A stretch of DNA of 64,000 nucleotides from an uncultured Bacteroidales bacterium (lineage in GTDB: Bacteria > Bacteroidota > Bacteroidia > Bacteroidales > UBA932): the NCBI GenBank assembly GCA_944322585.1, contig CALUPB010000001.1, positions 62,001 through 126,000 of the forward strand, read 5' to 3'. Under the pieces are notes generated by a model. That model was not told the DNA's origin. It worked only from the letters and a program-made list of their open reading frames with translations, and made no database searches. Of this stretch, positions 53,433 through 61,815 are shown piece by piece (the stretch's first letter is position 1; each line of letters opens with the position of its first letter). Position numbers and translations under genes: made by a program.

Positions 53433-54872
53433 TCATGCATGGTTCCGTGATCCGGCCTTCCGGTCCGTCTCAATGGCATCCGTTTCATGGTACCGGTTCA
53501 GACGTATCCTCGCGGCAATCTCCCATGTCCGGAGCCGGTCCTTGTACAGGTTATTTGCATTGAGCCTGCCGATATCAAGATCCGAGTCCGAATTGCCCTC
53601 CCATCTGCGGCAATTGTACAGTACATCATAAATCCTTCCTATCCTGTACTCCCTGCTTATCCTCAGCCCTATGGCGTAATCCTCCCCGTAACTCGTGTCC
53701 GGCATCTTCAGTCTGCGCAGCAACGGTGTCCAGAAAGCACGGGGAGCTCCGAGACCGTTTATCCTCAACGCATTGTTACGTCCGTTCGTCTCCGTCCATT
53801 CCCTGTGGTCGATCACTCCGGGAGGGATGGGGTGCATCCCGAAATCCATCATCATATAACTGCCTATGACCATTGCGCATTTCTGCTCCCGGAAAGCAGC
53901 CACGATCCTTGCAAGCGTGTCCGGTCCCGAATATACGTCATCACTGTCCAGCTGTACCGCGAATTCCCCGCAATGCTCCGACCCGACGGCAAGATTCCAG
54001 CAGCCTCCTATCCCGAGACCGTCCCTTTCCGGTATGATATGGACAAGCCTCGGATCCTCCGATGCAATTTCATCAAGCAGTTCCGAGGTCCCGTCGGAAG
54101 AACGGTTGTCCACCGCTATCACATTGAACGGAAAACCGCACACCTGACCGAGAGCGCTCCTGACGGCATCCCCGACAGTCCTGACCCTGTCAAGCACCGG
54201 AATAATGACCGATGCCGTCACAGGAAAGCGGGAGGACATTGTCACCGTCCCCGTTTCCGGAACCTCAGACATACTTTCGTTATGATATTCTGAGAAATCA
54301 GGCTCACGGAACACAGGCGGCAGATATGCACCGATCCGCTTCAGATAATCCGTACATACAGCCTCCATTTCCATCTGCACCGCCCGGTTCTTCGGATCCA
54401 CATAATCGAACTGTCTCTGTCCGGAACGCCGCAGGTCCGCAGCAACGTCAGTGTACAGGAATTCATTGATATGCACTATATTGCGCATCCTCAATCTCAA
54501 ATCATAGAATCCCGCATACCCATACTCACCAGTCATCCCGGACACTGCTTCCCTGAATGAATCCGTCCGCAGAAGCACCAACGGGCCGAAATCGAAATCA
54601 TCCCTCACAGAGCCGGGCTGGCAGTCTATAAGCGGATGCCTGCGGCATTCCGTGCCACCTCCTTCAGCCGGGAAAATCCTGTAATGGTCCGAATACAGCA
54701 TGTCCGCTCCGGTATCTTCAGCGACGGAAATGAATCTTTCTTCCGCAACCTTCTCCGGAGACTGTACGAGATCGTTGAGATGAAGAAAAACGAACCTGCC
54801 GGCAACTGACTCTGCGACCTTGCGCAGGGCGGCTGTCGACAGGGATGTCAGGGATATATGTGAAACTTCCAT
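53433..54872 (-). CDS. Family 2 glycosyltransferase
   Basis: A 479-residue protein. The first part (about 1-195) resembles a degenerate glycosyltransferase-like half ([24 protein letters not shown]). The second half is a clear GT2 domain: [45 protein letters not shown] and [15 protein letters not shown] with the DxD metal site. The acceptor and sugar are unknown. No transmembrane segment is evident, so it is cytosolic or peripheral. I chose [12 protein letters not shown] at 54872; an ATG at 54917 overlapping the NUDIX stop as ATGA is an alternative. It belongs to the wall-related run. Confidence 0.82.
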   Translation of the reverse strand: MEVSHISLTSLSTAALRKVAESVAGRFVFLHLNDLVQSPEKVAEERFISVAEDTGADMLYSDHYRIFPAEGGGTECRRHPLIDCQPGSVRDDFDFGPLVLLRTDSFREAVSGMTGEYGYAGFYDLRLRMRNIVHINEFLYTDVAADLRRSGQRQFDYVDPKNRAVQMEMEAVCTDYLKRIGAYLPPVFREPDFSEYHNESMSEVPETGTVTMSSRFPVTASVIIPVLDRVRTVGDAVRSALGQVCGFPFNVIAVDNRSSDGTSELLDEIASEDPRLVHIIPERDGLGIGGCWNLAVGSEHCGEFAVQLDSDDVYSGPDTLARIVAAFREQKCAMVIGSYMMMDFGMHPIPPGVIDHREWTETNGRNNALRINGLGAPRAFWTPLLRRLKMPDTSYGEDYAIGLRISREYRIGRIYDVLYNCRRWEGNSDSDLDIGRLNANNLYKDRLRTWEIAARIRLNRYHETDAIETDRKAGSRNHA

Positions 54873-54913
54873 ATTCAGGGATAACTGCTTCTTCACTCCG
54901 CTTCGGCTGACAG

Positions 54914-55501
54914 TCAAAGCAAGGCCGTCAACGAACGGGAAATTCTTGCGAACTCCTGTTCAAAGTTAGGGGTAAAGACGGACTTTCCCAAATTTTCATG
55001 AATACTGTCGAACGACCACCATCTGCCTTCCTCTACTTCTTCACTGTCCGGAGACAATGTAAAATTCCCTACGGCGGCAAAGACATTCACCATTTCCCTT
55101 TCTATATCCGACTCATACTCATATGAGAGGAGATACACTGGGTTGAAAGCCGTAAATCCGAGCTCTTCATACGCCTCCCGGTAGAGGGCTTCGAGAATCC
55201 TCTCCCCGAAATCCACATGCCCCCCTACGGCGGTATCCCATTTGCCCGGCTGGATATCCTTATTCATGGCCCTTTTCTGGAGATACAGTCTGCCGTCCCT
55301 GTCTATAATATGCAGGTGGACCACCGGATGAAGGAGTTTCACTCCGCTGTGGCAATATGCTCTGGATGCCTTTCCCGTCACTTCCCCGCTGGGGGATATG
55401 ACAGGGAACATCTCCTCTCCCTCTACCCGGGAAGAAGGCCTGTCCACATTCGGGGACGGCAACAGCGGTGCATCCCCGGCCGGATAAAGAAGATCGAACA
55501 T
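54914..55501 (-). CDS. NUDIX hydrolase
   Basis: A 195-residue NUDIX protein. The Nudix box reads [24 protein letters not shown], with G-x5-E-x7-REx2EE-x-G intact. [32 protein letters not shown] matches the Idi-like NUDIX group often called isopentenyl-diphosphate isomerase-like. The substrate is not readable. The ATG at 55501 lies one base beyond the AspT stop; longer in-frame starts overlap AspT. An internal start at [10 protein letters not shown] is also possible. It overlaps or nearly abuts the glycosyltransferase gene. Confidence 0.87.
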   Translation of the reverse strand: MFDLLYPAGDAPLLPSPNVDRPSSRVEGEEMFPVISPSGEVTGKASRAYCHSGVKLLHPVVHLHIIDRDGRLYLQKRAMNKDIQPGKWDTAVGGHVDFGERILEALYREAYEELGFTAFNPVYLLSYEYESDIEREMVNVFAAVGNFTLSPDSEEVEEGRWWSFDSIHENLGKSVFTPNFEQEFARISRSLTALL

Positions 55502-55502
55502 G

Positions 55503-57185
55503 TCAGGCAACGGCCACAAGTATCAGCAACTGGGCCACCAGAACCCTCATGAACATGGACAGAGGATATACCGTGGCATAGTTGACCGATGTATAGTCAG
55601 TACCGTATGCATCCTGGGCAAAGGCAAGCACAGGAGGATTCGTGCAGCCTCCGGTAAGAAGGCCGCATATCTGGTAGAAGTTCAGTTTGAAAGCAAGACG
55701 GCCGATCAGAGCTATCAGGAAAGTAGGGACTATGGTAATCAGAGCTCCGTACAGTATCCACCAGTATCCGCCGCCGGCTATAGAACTTACAAAGTCCTCT
55801 CCTGCTCCGAGACCTACTGCCGCAAGGAATATCGAAATGCCTATCTCCCTTATCATCAGGTTCGCACTTGTCGTAGTATATGTCGTGATCTTGAGTCTCG
55901 GGCCGAAATAGCCGATAAGTATCGCAATGATCAGCGGACCTCCGGCAAGACCGAGCTTGATTGCCTGCGGTATCCCCGGGAACTTGATAGGGATGGAACC
56001 GAATATGACGCCGAGGGCTATACCGAAGAAAATAGGAATAAGATAAGGATGGTTGAGTCCAGAAGCGGAGTCACCGACAACGGATTTGATCTTGGCAACG
56101 GAACTCTGCGGTCCCACAACCCTGAGCACGTCACCGAGCTGAAGGACAAGATTCGGATTGGCAACGAGATCCACGCCGGCACGGCTTACACGAGTGATGC
56201 TGACCCCGTAGGTCGACCTGATGTTCAGATCTCCGAGACGTTTGCCGGTGAGGGAAGACTTGGTGACAGTAAATGTCTTGACTGTCATCGAAGTATCTAT
56301 ACCTTCCCACTCGTCCTTGTCCAGAGGCAGTTCCTTTCCGAAAAGCATCTTCACCACATCTTCCGAAGACTTCGAAGTAATGACGAGAAGATGGTCACCC
56401 TCCTGCAGCACGGTAGTGGCGGTAGGGAAAATTATCTTTCCGTCCCTGCGCAGCCTCGATATCACGAAACGGTTGGTAATCTCCTTGTCCACATCCTTTA
56501 TCTCCTTGCCGCATACGGCAGGGTTCTCCACCTCGAATACAAGACGGACTGCCCCTTCGATGCTCGTTCCGTCCTTGTCCAGTGCAGCCTGCTCCTTTTT
56601 CAGGTCGATACGGAACATGGCCTTGACTATCATAAGTACAAGTATGACTCCCAGCACTCCGAGCGGATAGGCCACTGCATAACCGGAAGCAAGCGAGCCC
56701 GAAAGGGACGAAGCAACCTCGGCGCCCTGTGATACGGCAGCCACGTCATAATATGTCTGCTGCGCTGCACCCAGTCCGGGAGTATTGGTAACGGCTCCCG
56801 ACATCACACCCACCATCGTGGTCAGATCCTCGCCCGTCACAAGATGTATCACATAAGTGGTAAGCACGGCAAGGAGCACAAGGGCCACTGCCAGCATATT
56901 CATCGTAAGTCCGCCTTTCCTGAACGAATGGAAAAAGCCGGGACCGACCTGAAGACCTATGGAAAACACGAAAAGGATGAGGCCGAATTCCTTTAGGAAA
57001 TGCAGAAGCTCTCCCGGAATCCTGAACCCGAAATGACTGAGGAGAATACCTACGAACAATATCCACGTAGACCCCAGGGTAATCCCTTTGATCTTGAACC
57101 TTCCGAGCCATATTCCGGTCGCAATCACGACCGCAAGCAGAAGGATAGAGTGCCCTATTCCCAGGCCAAAGAACAAATCTCTCAT
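55503..57185 (-). CDS. AspT/YidE-type transporter with two RCK_C domains
   Basis: A 560-residue inner-membrane protein of the aspartate:alanine exchanger family. About five hydrophobic segments, two cytosolic RCK_C (TrkA-C) domains (about 200-370: NRFVISRLRRDGKIIFPTATTVLQEGDHLLVI and VSITRVSRAGVDLVANPNLVLQLGDVLRVVG), then about five more segments. GAVTNTPGLGAA and TGGCTNPPVLAFA are the repeat signatures. The transported solute is uncertain; AspT exchanges aspartate for alanine. ATG 57185 is used; the frame also opens with TTG at 57200. The gene lies 19 bases after the thioesterase and one base before NUDIX. Confidence 0.9.
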   Translation of the reverse strand: MRDLFFGLGIGHSILLLAVVIATGIWLGRFKIKGITLGSTWILFVGILLSHFGFRIPGELLHFLKEFGLILFVFSIGLQVGPGFFHSFRKGGLTMNMLAVALVLLAVLTTYVIHLVTGEDLTTMVGVMSGAVTNTPGLGAAQQTYYDVAAVSQGAEVASSLSGSLASGYAVAYPLGVLGVILVLMIVKAMFRIDLKKEQAALDKDGTSIEGAVRLVFEVENPAVCGKEIKDVDKEITNRFVISRLRRDGKIIFPTATTVLQEGDHLLVITSKSSEDVVKMLFGKELPLDKDEWEGIDTSMTVKTFTVTKSSLTGKRLGDLNIRSTYGVSITRVSRAGVDLVANPNLVLQLGDVLRVVGPQSSVAKIKSVVGDSASGLNHPYLIPIFFGIALGVIFGSIPIKFPGIPQAIKLGLAGGPLIIAILIGYFGPRLKITTYTTTSANLMIREIGISIFLAAVGLGAGEDFVSSIAGGGYWWILYGALITIVPTFLIALIGRLAFKLNFYQICGLLTGGCTNPPVLAFAQDAYGTDYTSVNYATVYPLSMFMRVLVAQLLILVAVA

Positions 57186-57204
57186 ATATACGAATTTCAA
57201 TGAA

Positions 57205-57936
57205 TTAATCCTGCCATGCCAGTTCGACGCAGAAAGCGGACCGCCCGGCCGCCTTTCCTTCTATATAGACCTTCCCGTCTGCGTCCGCCCGGTACAGTTC
57301 CACGATTTCCCCGGGACGTGTCTCGCTGTTGAAATTTATCTTCACATCCTTCACCGGATTCGTCACGGCGAATCCGTAATCGAGCACATCCATCGCCCAT
57401 ACGAGATAACGGGCATTGTTGGTGTGGCCGTTCATGTCCACGTCCGAATAGGACACCCTGTGCTCTCCTGCCTTCATTACCTCCGCATTCCCAGGCAGCT
57501 GCACCTTGTCGCAAGGCTGCGCTATGGCATTGTCCGGACACGATGTCCCCGCATCCAGTATTCCGGCATCCCGACAGAGATGCCTTGTATCTATATTTAT
57601 GACAAGCCATGATGTCGTGGCAGACACCAGCACATTGCCGTCGCTGTCCTTCATCTGGAAATCGCGGAGGTAGAAAAGTCTGTTGAGCCCCTTGTGCCAG
57701 GTGCTCAATGTCACGTTCTGCCTCCACCGGGGATGAGTGCCGAAATGGATATGCATACGGGAAAGCACCCATGCAGTCCTGGTGCGCATCAGGTCATCAT
57801 AGCCGAAGCCGAGAACCTGTGCATGTACATTGGCCAGTTCCTGCGCGAGATCCATAAAGGATGCCGGCTTCAGAAAACACGAAAAATCCGTATCGTAGCA
57901 AGGAATGATAAAATTCTGTGAAAGCTTGTTTTCCAT
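57205..57936 (-). CDS. FatA/FatB-like acyl-ACP thioesterase
   Basis: A 243-residue double-hotdog enzyme that releases fatty acids from acyl carrier protein. The first hotdog has CYDTDFSCFLKPASFMDLAQELANVHAQVLGFGYDDL; the second has YSDVDMNGHTNNARYLVWAMDVL, the conserved Asn/His active-site segment. It is the first gene of the seven-gene run, behind a full promoter (57956-57986). In Bacteroidales such thioesterases help set acyl-chain profile; the link with muropeptide recycling genes is positional only. Confidence 0.92.
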   Translation of the reverse strand: MENKLSQNFIIPCYDTDFSCFLKPASFMDLAQELANVHAQVLGFGYDDLMRTRTAWVLSRMHIHFGTHPRWRQNVTLSTWHKGLNRLFYLRDFQMKDSDGNVLVSATTSWLVINIDTRHLCRDAGILDAGTSCPDNAIAQPCDKVQLPGNAEVMKAGEHRVSYSDVDMNGHTNNARYLVWAMDVLDYGFAVTNPVKDVKINFNSETRPGEIVELYRADADGKVYIEGKAAGRSAFCVELAWQD

Positions 57937-57955
57937 ATACCCGGTTTTCGGGCGG

Positions 57956-57986
57956 CAAATGTAATACTAATAGTTCAGAATTTCAA
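57956..57986 (-). promoter_or_regulatory. Promoter of the thioesterase-to-namZ run
   Basis: On the minus strand TTG (57986-57984), 20 bases, then TACATTTG (57963-57956). It overlaps the 3' end of the HU-CCDC81 gene and lies 20 bases before the thioesterase ATG. It is the only good promoter seen between 47.5 and 58 kb on this strand. Confidence 0.8.
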
Positions 57987-58773
57987 GTTCCTCCTTACTA
58001 TATAACAGGGAATCTATAAAATCCGGACATATGCGGGCAAGCAGCACGAACACTCCGAGAAGCAGGAGAGCCGTCCCGATGAGCGCCAGCAGTGCGATTG
58101 CAAGTTTCCTGACAGTCTTGCGCGTCCTGCCGGTTTCGCCGGCTTCCATTCCCGCTATGGTCGTTTTTTCTGCCTTTCCTGTGTCGTAAACTTTCTTTTC
58201 CGCTTCGCGAGCCGCCCTTTCCGTTTCGAGTGTTTCCTTTTCTGACGGTAATACCCTTTTCTCCTCTGCCGGTTTTTCCGTCACATTTTTGTTCCGGTCC
58301 GTAATGGCCGTCCCTCCGGCATCAGCCGTTCCTTCCGTCTTCCCATCATAAACATGAGCCTTCAGGGATACCGGTTCAAGCCCGAAACCCTCCGGATATA
58401 TGTCCATGTCTTCATCCGCAATGAAAAAATAATTGTTCTCCTTCGTGGCCCGGAGCCTTCCGAGTCCCGGAAAGATTATGACCTTGTCCCTGTTCAGGAC
58501 CTCCTTCATTTCGGAGACGAATGATAAGACTATCTTTCCTGCCACATCCTCCTCTATTCCATTGGAAACGGCATAAAGATGAGCCAGAGAAGTGTCGTAC
58601 TCCTGGTTTTCGCGGAAATAGAGTTTCCTGTACGGAGGATTGACGGTATACCCCTTGTCTGAAAACTGGGCAGGCGCATTCTCGGCCACGAATGCCCCGA
58701 GTCCGGGCAATGTTACCTTATCATTGTCAAGAAGCAGCTCCCTGACCATCTTAGACAGAAGATCTATGTCCAT
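57967..58773 (-). CDS. HU-CCDC81-type membrane protein
   Basis: A 268-residue protein. Two HU-CCDC81-like regions fill about 1-150 (VTLPGLGAFVAENAPAQFSDKGYTVNPPYRKLYFRENQ and VIIFPGLGRLRATKENNYFFIADEDMDIYPEGFG). A Glu/Lys/Ala-rich low-complexity linker (about 160-215) is followed by one transmembrane helix (LAIALLALIGTALLLLGVFVLLA) and a short tail. Most Bacteroidota homologues continue into a SPOR domain; here it is missing. The ATG at 58773 matches family starts. A 45-residue longer form from 58908 is possible and fits the TACCTTTG element (58922-58929) better. Probably envelope or division-linked, inferred. Confidence 0.78.
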   Translation of the reverse strand: MDIDLLSKMVRELLLDNDKVTLPGLGAFVAENAPAQFSDKGYTVNPPYRKLYFRENQEYDTSLAHLYAVSNGIEEDVAGKIVLSFVSEMKEVLNRDKVIIFPGLGRLRATKENNYFFIADEDMDIYPEGFGLEPVSLKAHVYDGKTEGTADAGGTAITDRNKNVTEKPAEEKRVLPSEKETLETERAAREAEKKVYDTGKAEKTTIAGMEAGETGRTRKTVRKLAIALLALIGTALLLLGVFVLLARICPDFIDSLLYSKEELEILNY

Positions 58774-58921
58774 ATTTATCCGTTCATTAATGTTCTGAAA
58801 ACTGTCACCGCTGCTTCCGGCAGCCCTGCATCCGGTTCCGGCCCGTTCCTTACATGGAAACTGTTCCGAACCGGCCCTGCACATAACCGGCTTCTGCCGG
58901 AATTCCACCGGACGGTCGGGA

Positions 58922-58929
58922 CAAAGGTA
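58922..58929 (-). promoter_or_regulatory. Bacteroidota -7 element for the HU-CCDC81 gene
   Basis: TACCTTTG on the minus strand in the spacer divergent from tRNA-Asn. No matching -33 element. Confidence 0.45.
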
Positions 58930-58959
58930 ACAAAATTTTAAAGAATTTTCCGAGAAAAA

Positions 58960-58990
58960 TTTGCAGCATCAAAAACTTGTTGTATCTTTG
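58960..58990 (+). promoter_or_regulatory. Promoter of tRNA-Asn
   Basis: TTTG (58960-58963), 19 bases, TATCTTTG (58983-58990): a full consensus match, 35 bases before the mature tRNA 5' end. Confidence 0.85.
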
Positions 58991-59025
58991 CAGTCCCATT
59001 TGAACAGCACATGGGAGAAAGAAAT

Positions 59026-59102
59026 TCCTGAATAGCTCAGTTGGTTAGAGCATCTGACTGTTAATCAGAGGGTCGCAGGTTCAAGTCCTGCTTCAGGAGC
59101 CA
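59026..59102 (+). tRNA. tRNA-Asn (anticodon GTT)
   Basis: Cloverleaf: acceptor TCCTGAA with TTCAGGA, D-arm AGCTCAGTTGGTTAGAGCA, anticodon stem TCTGA/TCAGA with loop CTGTTAA giving GTT, T-arm GCAGGTTCAAGTCCTGC, discriminator G and an encoded CCA. Its own promoter lies upstream and its terminator downstream. Confidence 0.98.
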
Positions 59103-59105
59103 AAG

Positions 59106-59146
59106 CGGACAAATCATCGGAAACGACGGTCTGTCCGTTTTTCTTT
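59106..59146 (+). terminator. Terminator of tRNA-Asn
   Basis: CGGACA (59106-59111) pairs with TGTCCG (59132-59137), followed by TTTTTCTTTT. Confidence 0.8.
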
Positions 59147-59235
59147 TCATTGCAACTCATTGATTTCAATCCATATACAAATAGAAATCCTGCAACAACG
59201 GGAAATTACCGTCGGTTAATGGCCGTTGCAGCACG

Positions 59236-59712
59236 TCAGACGATGGAACGGTAAAGATTTGAACAGGCCTCTTCGAGGAGGTCGAGGACAAGTTCGAAAC
59301 CGTCATGTCCCATATAATACGGATCGGGGATATATGAAATCCCATGGGAGGTGAGGTAATCCGCCATCCTTTTTATCTTGCGGGAATCCTCTACTGACGG
59401 TGCAAGATGCATCAATGCCTCATAATTCTCGTCATCCATTGCGATGACAAGATCGAAATCAGGAAAATCCAGCGAAGACACAGGACGTGCACGGTGAATC
59501 AGCCCATAACCGCGGGCGGCAGCGGCCCTGCGCATCCTTGCATCCGGGAGCTGCCCTCTGTGACCGGAATAAAGGCCTGCGGAATCCGCCTCAAAACGGT
59601 CGGATGCATTGTTCTTCTCCACTATCGATTCGAAAATCCCCTGAGCCGCCGGAGAACGGCATATGTTCCCCAGGCAGACAAATAATATCTTATGTATTTT
59701 ATTAGTACTCAT
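59236..59712 (-). CDS. Low-molecular-weight protein tyrosine phosphatase
   Basis: A 158-residue phosphatase. The P-loop CLGNICRS (Cys13 nucleophile to Arg19, CX5R) and the general-acid region IPDPYYMG (Asp in DPYY) are both present. Length is normal for the family, which dephosphorylates protein tyrosines or, in some bacteria, exopolysaccharide-associated kinases. No polysaccharide kinase is nearby. It stands alone, downstream of alr on the same strand with a 113-base gap. Confidence 0.94.
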   Translation of the reverse strand: MSTNKIHKILFVCLGNICRSPAAQGIFESIVEKNNASDRFEADSAGLYSGHRGQLPDARMRRAAAARGYGLIHRARPVSSLDFPDFDLVIAMDDENYEALMHLAPSVEDSRKIKRMADYLTSHGISYIPDPYYMGHDGFELVLDLLEEACSNLYRSIV

Positions 59713-59825
59713 ATTATTACATATTTATATTTTTAGACGGTTTGCACTGTGGTTTGCATTTCTTACCATTACAAGACCCGGAAAGGCTTTAAAATGAGGA
59801 AAGAACCGGCTGACAGCTTCTGATG

Positions 59826-60938
59826 TCACCGGTGCACGACAATGCGGTCGATACGGCGGGGAATGGATGTGAATATCTCGTACGGGATGGTATCGAGTAT
59901 CGAGGCCAGTTCCGAGGCTGTAGGATCTTCCCCGAAGACAGTCACGGTATCCCCTACCGATGCATCCACGCCGGTAATGTCGAGCATGCACATGTCCATG
60001 CAGATGTTTCCGATAGTCGGCACCCTGTGGCCGTTCAGGGAAAATGAACATCTGCCGTTCCCGAGATGACGGTCGATCCCGTCCGCATACCCGACAGGAA
60101 TAGTAGCTATCACAGTCCCTTCCTTGGCGATTTTTCCGTTCCGTCCATAGCCGATAGTCCCGTCTTCAGGCTTCAGATGCTTTATCTGCAGAATATTGCA
60201 TTTGAAAGACGCCACAGGAGACAGTTTCACTCCCGGGATTGCGCTGACTCCGTAAATGCCTATGCCCAAACGGACCATATCGAACTGATACTGTGGAAAA
60301 CGCTCTATTCCGGCCGAATTGAGGATATGATACATCGGCCTGTATCCCAACCGGGCAGCGACAGTGTCTGCATTTGTCCTGAACATCGCCACCTGACTTT
60401 CGGTAAAACCATCGCTTGCCGGATCCTCCGATGCGGCAAGATGGGAAAAGACCGACTTTACCCTGACATAACGGCAGTCCGTCAGAAAATCCAGCAGTTC
60501 GGGAAGTTCATCTGTCATGAACCCGAGCCTGTGCATTCCGGTATCGAGCTTAAGATGTATCGGATAATTTTCTATATTTCGTTGTTTCAATACATTACAG
60601 AACGATATCAGGGTATACATGTTCGGAATGCTCGGCTCGAGGGAATAGTCGATGATCTCGTTGAAATAATCCGTCCCCGTCGTCAGCACCATAATCGGAA
60701 TCCTGATTCCTGCATCCTTCAGTTCCATCCCCTCTACAGGATAGGCAACCGCAAAATAATCGGCACCGGCCTCCTGCATCATCCCTGCAAACTCGACCGC
60801 CCCATGTCCGTAGGCATTGGCCTTGACCAGGACAAGCAATTTCGTGTCAGGCTTGAGCCTGTTTCTGAAATATCTGTAATTTTCAAGACAATTTGGCAGA
60901 TTTATCTCCAGTCTCGAAAAATCATTCTCCTTTAGCAT
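59826..60938 (-). CDS. alr: Alanine racemase
   Basis: A 370-residue PLP enzyme supplying D-alanine for peptidoglycan. The PLP lysine is Lys39 in VLVKANAYGHG; LKLDTGMHRLGF, MVRLGIGIYG, IGYGRNGKIAKEGTVIATIPVGYADG and IGNICMDMCMLDI are canonical. It is not fused to MurF, unlike some Bacteroidota alr genes. ATG 60938 is used; the frame also opens with a TTG at 60959. A TAAATTTG element lies at 60967-60974. Confidence 0.95.
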   Translation of the reverse strand: MLKENDFSRLEINLPNCLENYRYFRNRLKPDTKLLVLVKANAYGHGAVEFAGMMQEAGADYFAVAYPVEGMELKDAGIRIPIMVLTTGTDYFNEIIDYSLEPSIPNMYTLISFCNVLKQRNIENYPIHLKLDTGMHRLGFMTDELPELLDFLTDCRYVRVKSVFSHLAASEDPASDGFTESQVAMFRTNADTVAARLGYRPMYHILNSAGIERFPQYQFDMVRLGIGIYGVSAIPGVKLSPVASFKCNILQIKHLKPEDGTIGYGRNGKIAKEGTVIATIPVGYADGIDRHLGNGRCSFSLNGHRVPTIGNICMDMCMLDITGVDASVGDTVTVFGEDPTASELASILDTIPYEIFTSIPRRIDRIVVHR

Positions 60939-60966
60939 CTTTATTGTATATTTGCGCAAACGGCTG

Positions 60967-60974
60967 CAAATTTA
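60967..60974 (-). promoter_or_regulatory. Bacteroidota -7 element for alr
   Basis: TAAATTTG on the minus strand, 28 bases before the alr ATG. Confidence 0.55.
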
Positions 60975-61052
60975 GTAATTTTAGAACCGTTTTGAATTTA
61001 AAACGCAAGAAAATAACAATATCGGACAAACAAATTAAAACAGACAGAGATC

Positions 61053-61721
61053 ATGAACTGGATTCTTTTTATCGGGATTATGGTGCTGGGACTTATCGTC
61101 CAGGGCGTTCTCCAGAGCAAATTCGGCAAATATTCGAAAGTTCCGCTCCCGAGCGGGATGTCGGGAGCGGAAGTCGCACAGAAAATGCTGCACGACAACG
61201 GTATATATGATGTCAAGGTCGTTCCTGCTCAGGGAATGCTTACCGACCACTACAACCCTGCGACAAAGACTGTCGCACTGAGCGAAGGCGTATATTCATC
61301 CCGTTCCGTCGCGGCTGCAGCGGTCGCGGCCCACGAATGCGGCCATGCAGTGCAGCATGCCATGGGATACGCGCCACTGAAAATGAGGTCCGCACTCGTA
61401 CCTGTAGTGAGTTTCGCCTCCAACATCGTACAGTGGGTGCTTCTGATAGGCATCATAGTCTTCAGTTCATTCCCGCAGCTGCTGTGGATAGGCATAGGAC
61501 TGTTCGCCCTGACCACTCTTTTCAGTTTCGTGACGCTTCCGGTCGAAATCAACGCAAGCCAGAGGGCAATAGCATGGCTTGACAATACGGGCATTACCGA
61601 CTACGAAACCCGCCCGATGGCTGTAGATGCCCTCAGATGGGCAGCCTATACCTATGTTGTCGCAGCCCTCGGCTCCCTTGCCACCCTCCTGTACTACATC
61701 GGCATAGCCCGCAGGGACTGA
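61053..61721 (+). CDS. YugP/PF04298-type membrane zinc metallopeptidase
   Basis: A 222-residue inner-membrane protein with an N-terminal helix (ILFIGIMVLGLIVQGVL), a zinc motif HECGH (94-98) in AAAAVAAHECGHAVQHAMGY, and three more hydrophobic segments. NPATKTVALSEGVYSSRSVAA is typical of the family. The physiological substrate is not established. It is divergent from alr. Confidence 0.9.
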   Translation: MNWILFIGIMVLGLIVQGVLQSKFGKYSKVPLPSGMSGAEVAQKMLHDNGIYDVKVVPAQGMLTDHYNPATKTVALSEGVYSSRSVAAAAVAAHECGHAVQHAMGYAPLKMRSALVPVVSFASNIVQWVLLIGIIVFSSFPQLLWIGIGLFALTTLFSFVTLPVEINASQRAIAWLDNTGITDYETRPMAVDALRWAAYTYVVAALGSLATLLYYIGIARRD

Positions 61722-61738
61722 CAATACCTTTCAATATA

Positions 61739-61774
61739 GAGAAGCCGACCCGTAACAATACGAGCCGGCTTCTC
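61739..61774. terminator. Hairpin between the zinc peptidase and heparinase-like genes
   Basis: GAGAAGCCG (61739-61747) pairs perfectly with CGGCTTCTC (61766-61774) between convergent stops. T-runs are poor on either side. Confidence 0.6.
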
Positions 61775-61815
61775 AAATTAATTCCTGTCCTGACATCTTA
61801 GTCAAAATGATGCAT

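Noticed and set aside
52565-53563. 332-codon plus-strand ORF across the DUF4922-SpoIID gene
   Set aside because: Shadow frame opposite conserved HIT-like motifs.
55500-56732. 410-codon plus-strand ORF across the AspT-type gene
   Set aside because: It is antisense to a well-supported transporter and rich in charged residues with no motif; long antisense frames are common here from codon bias.
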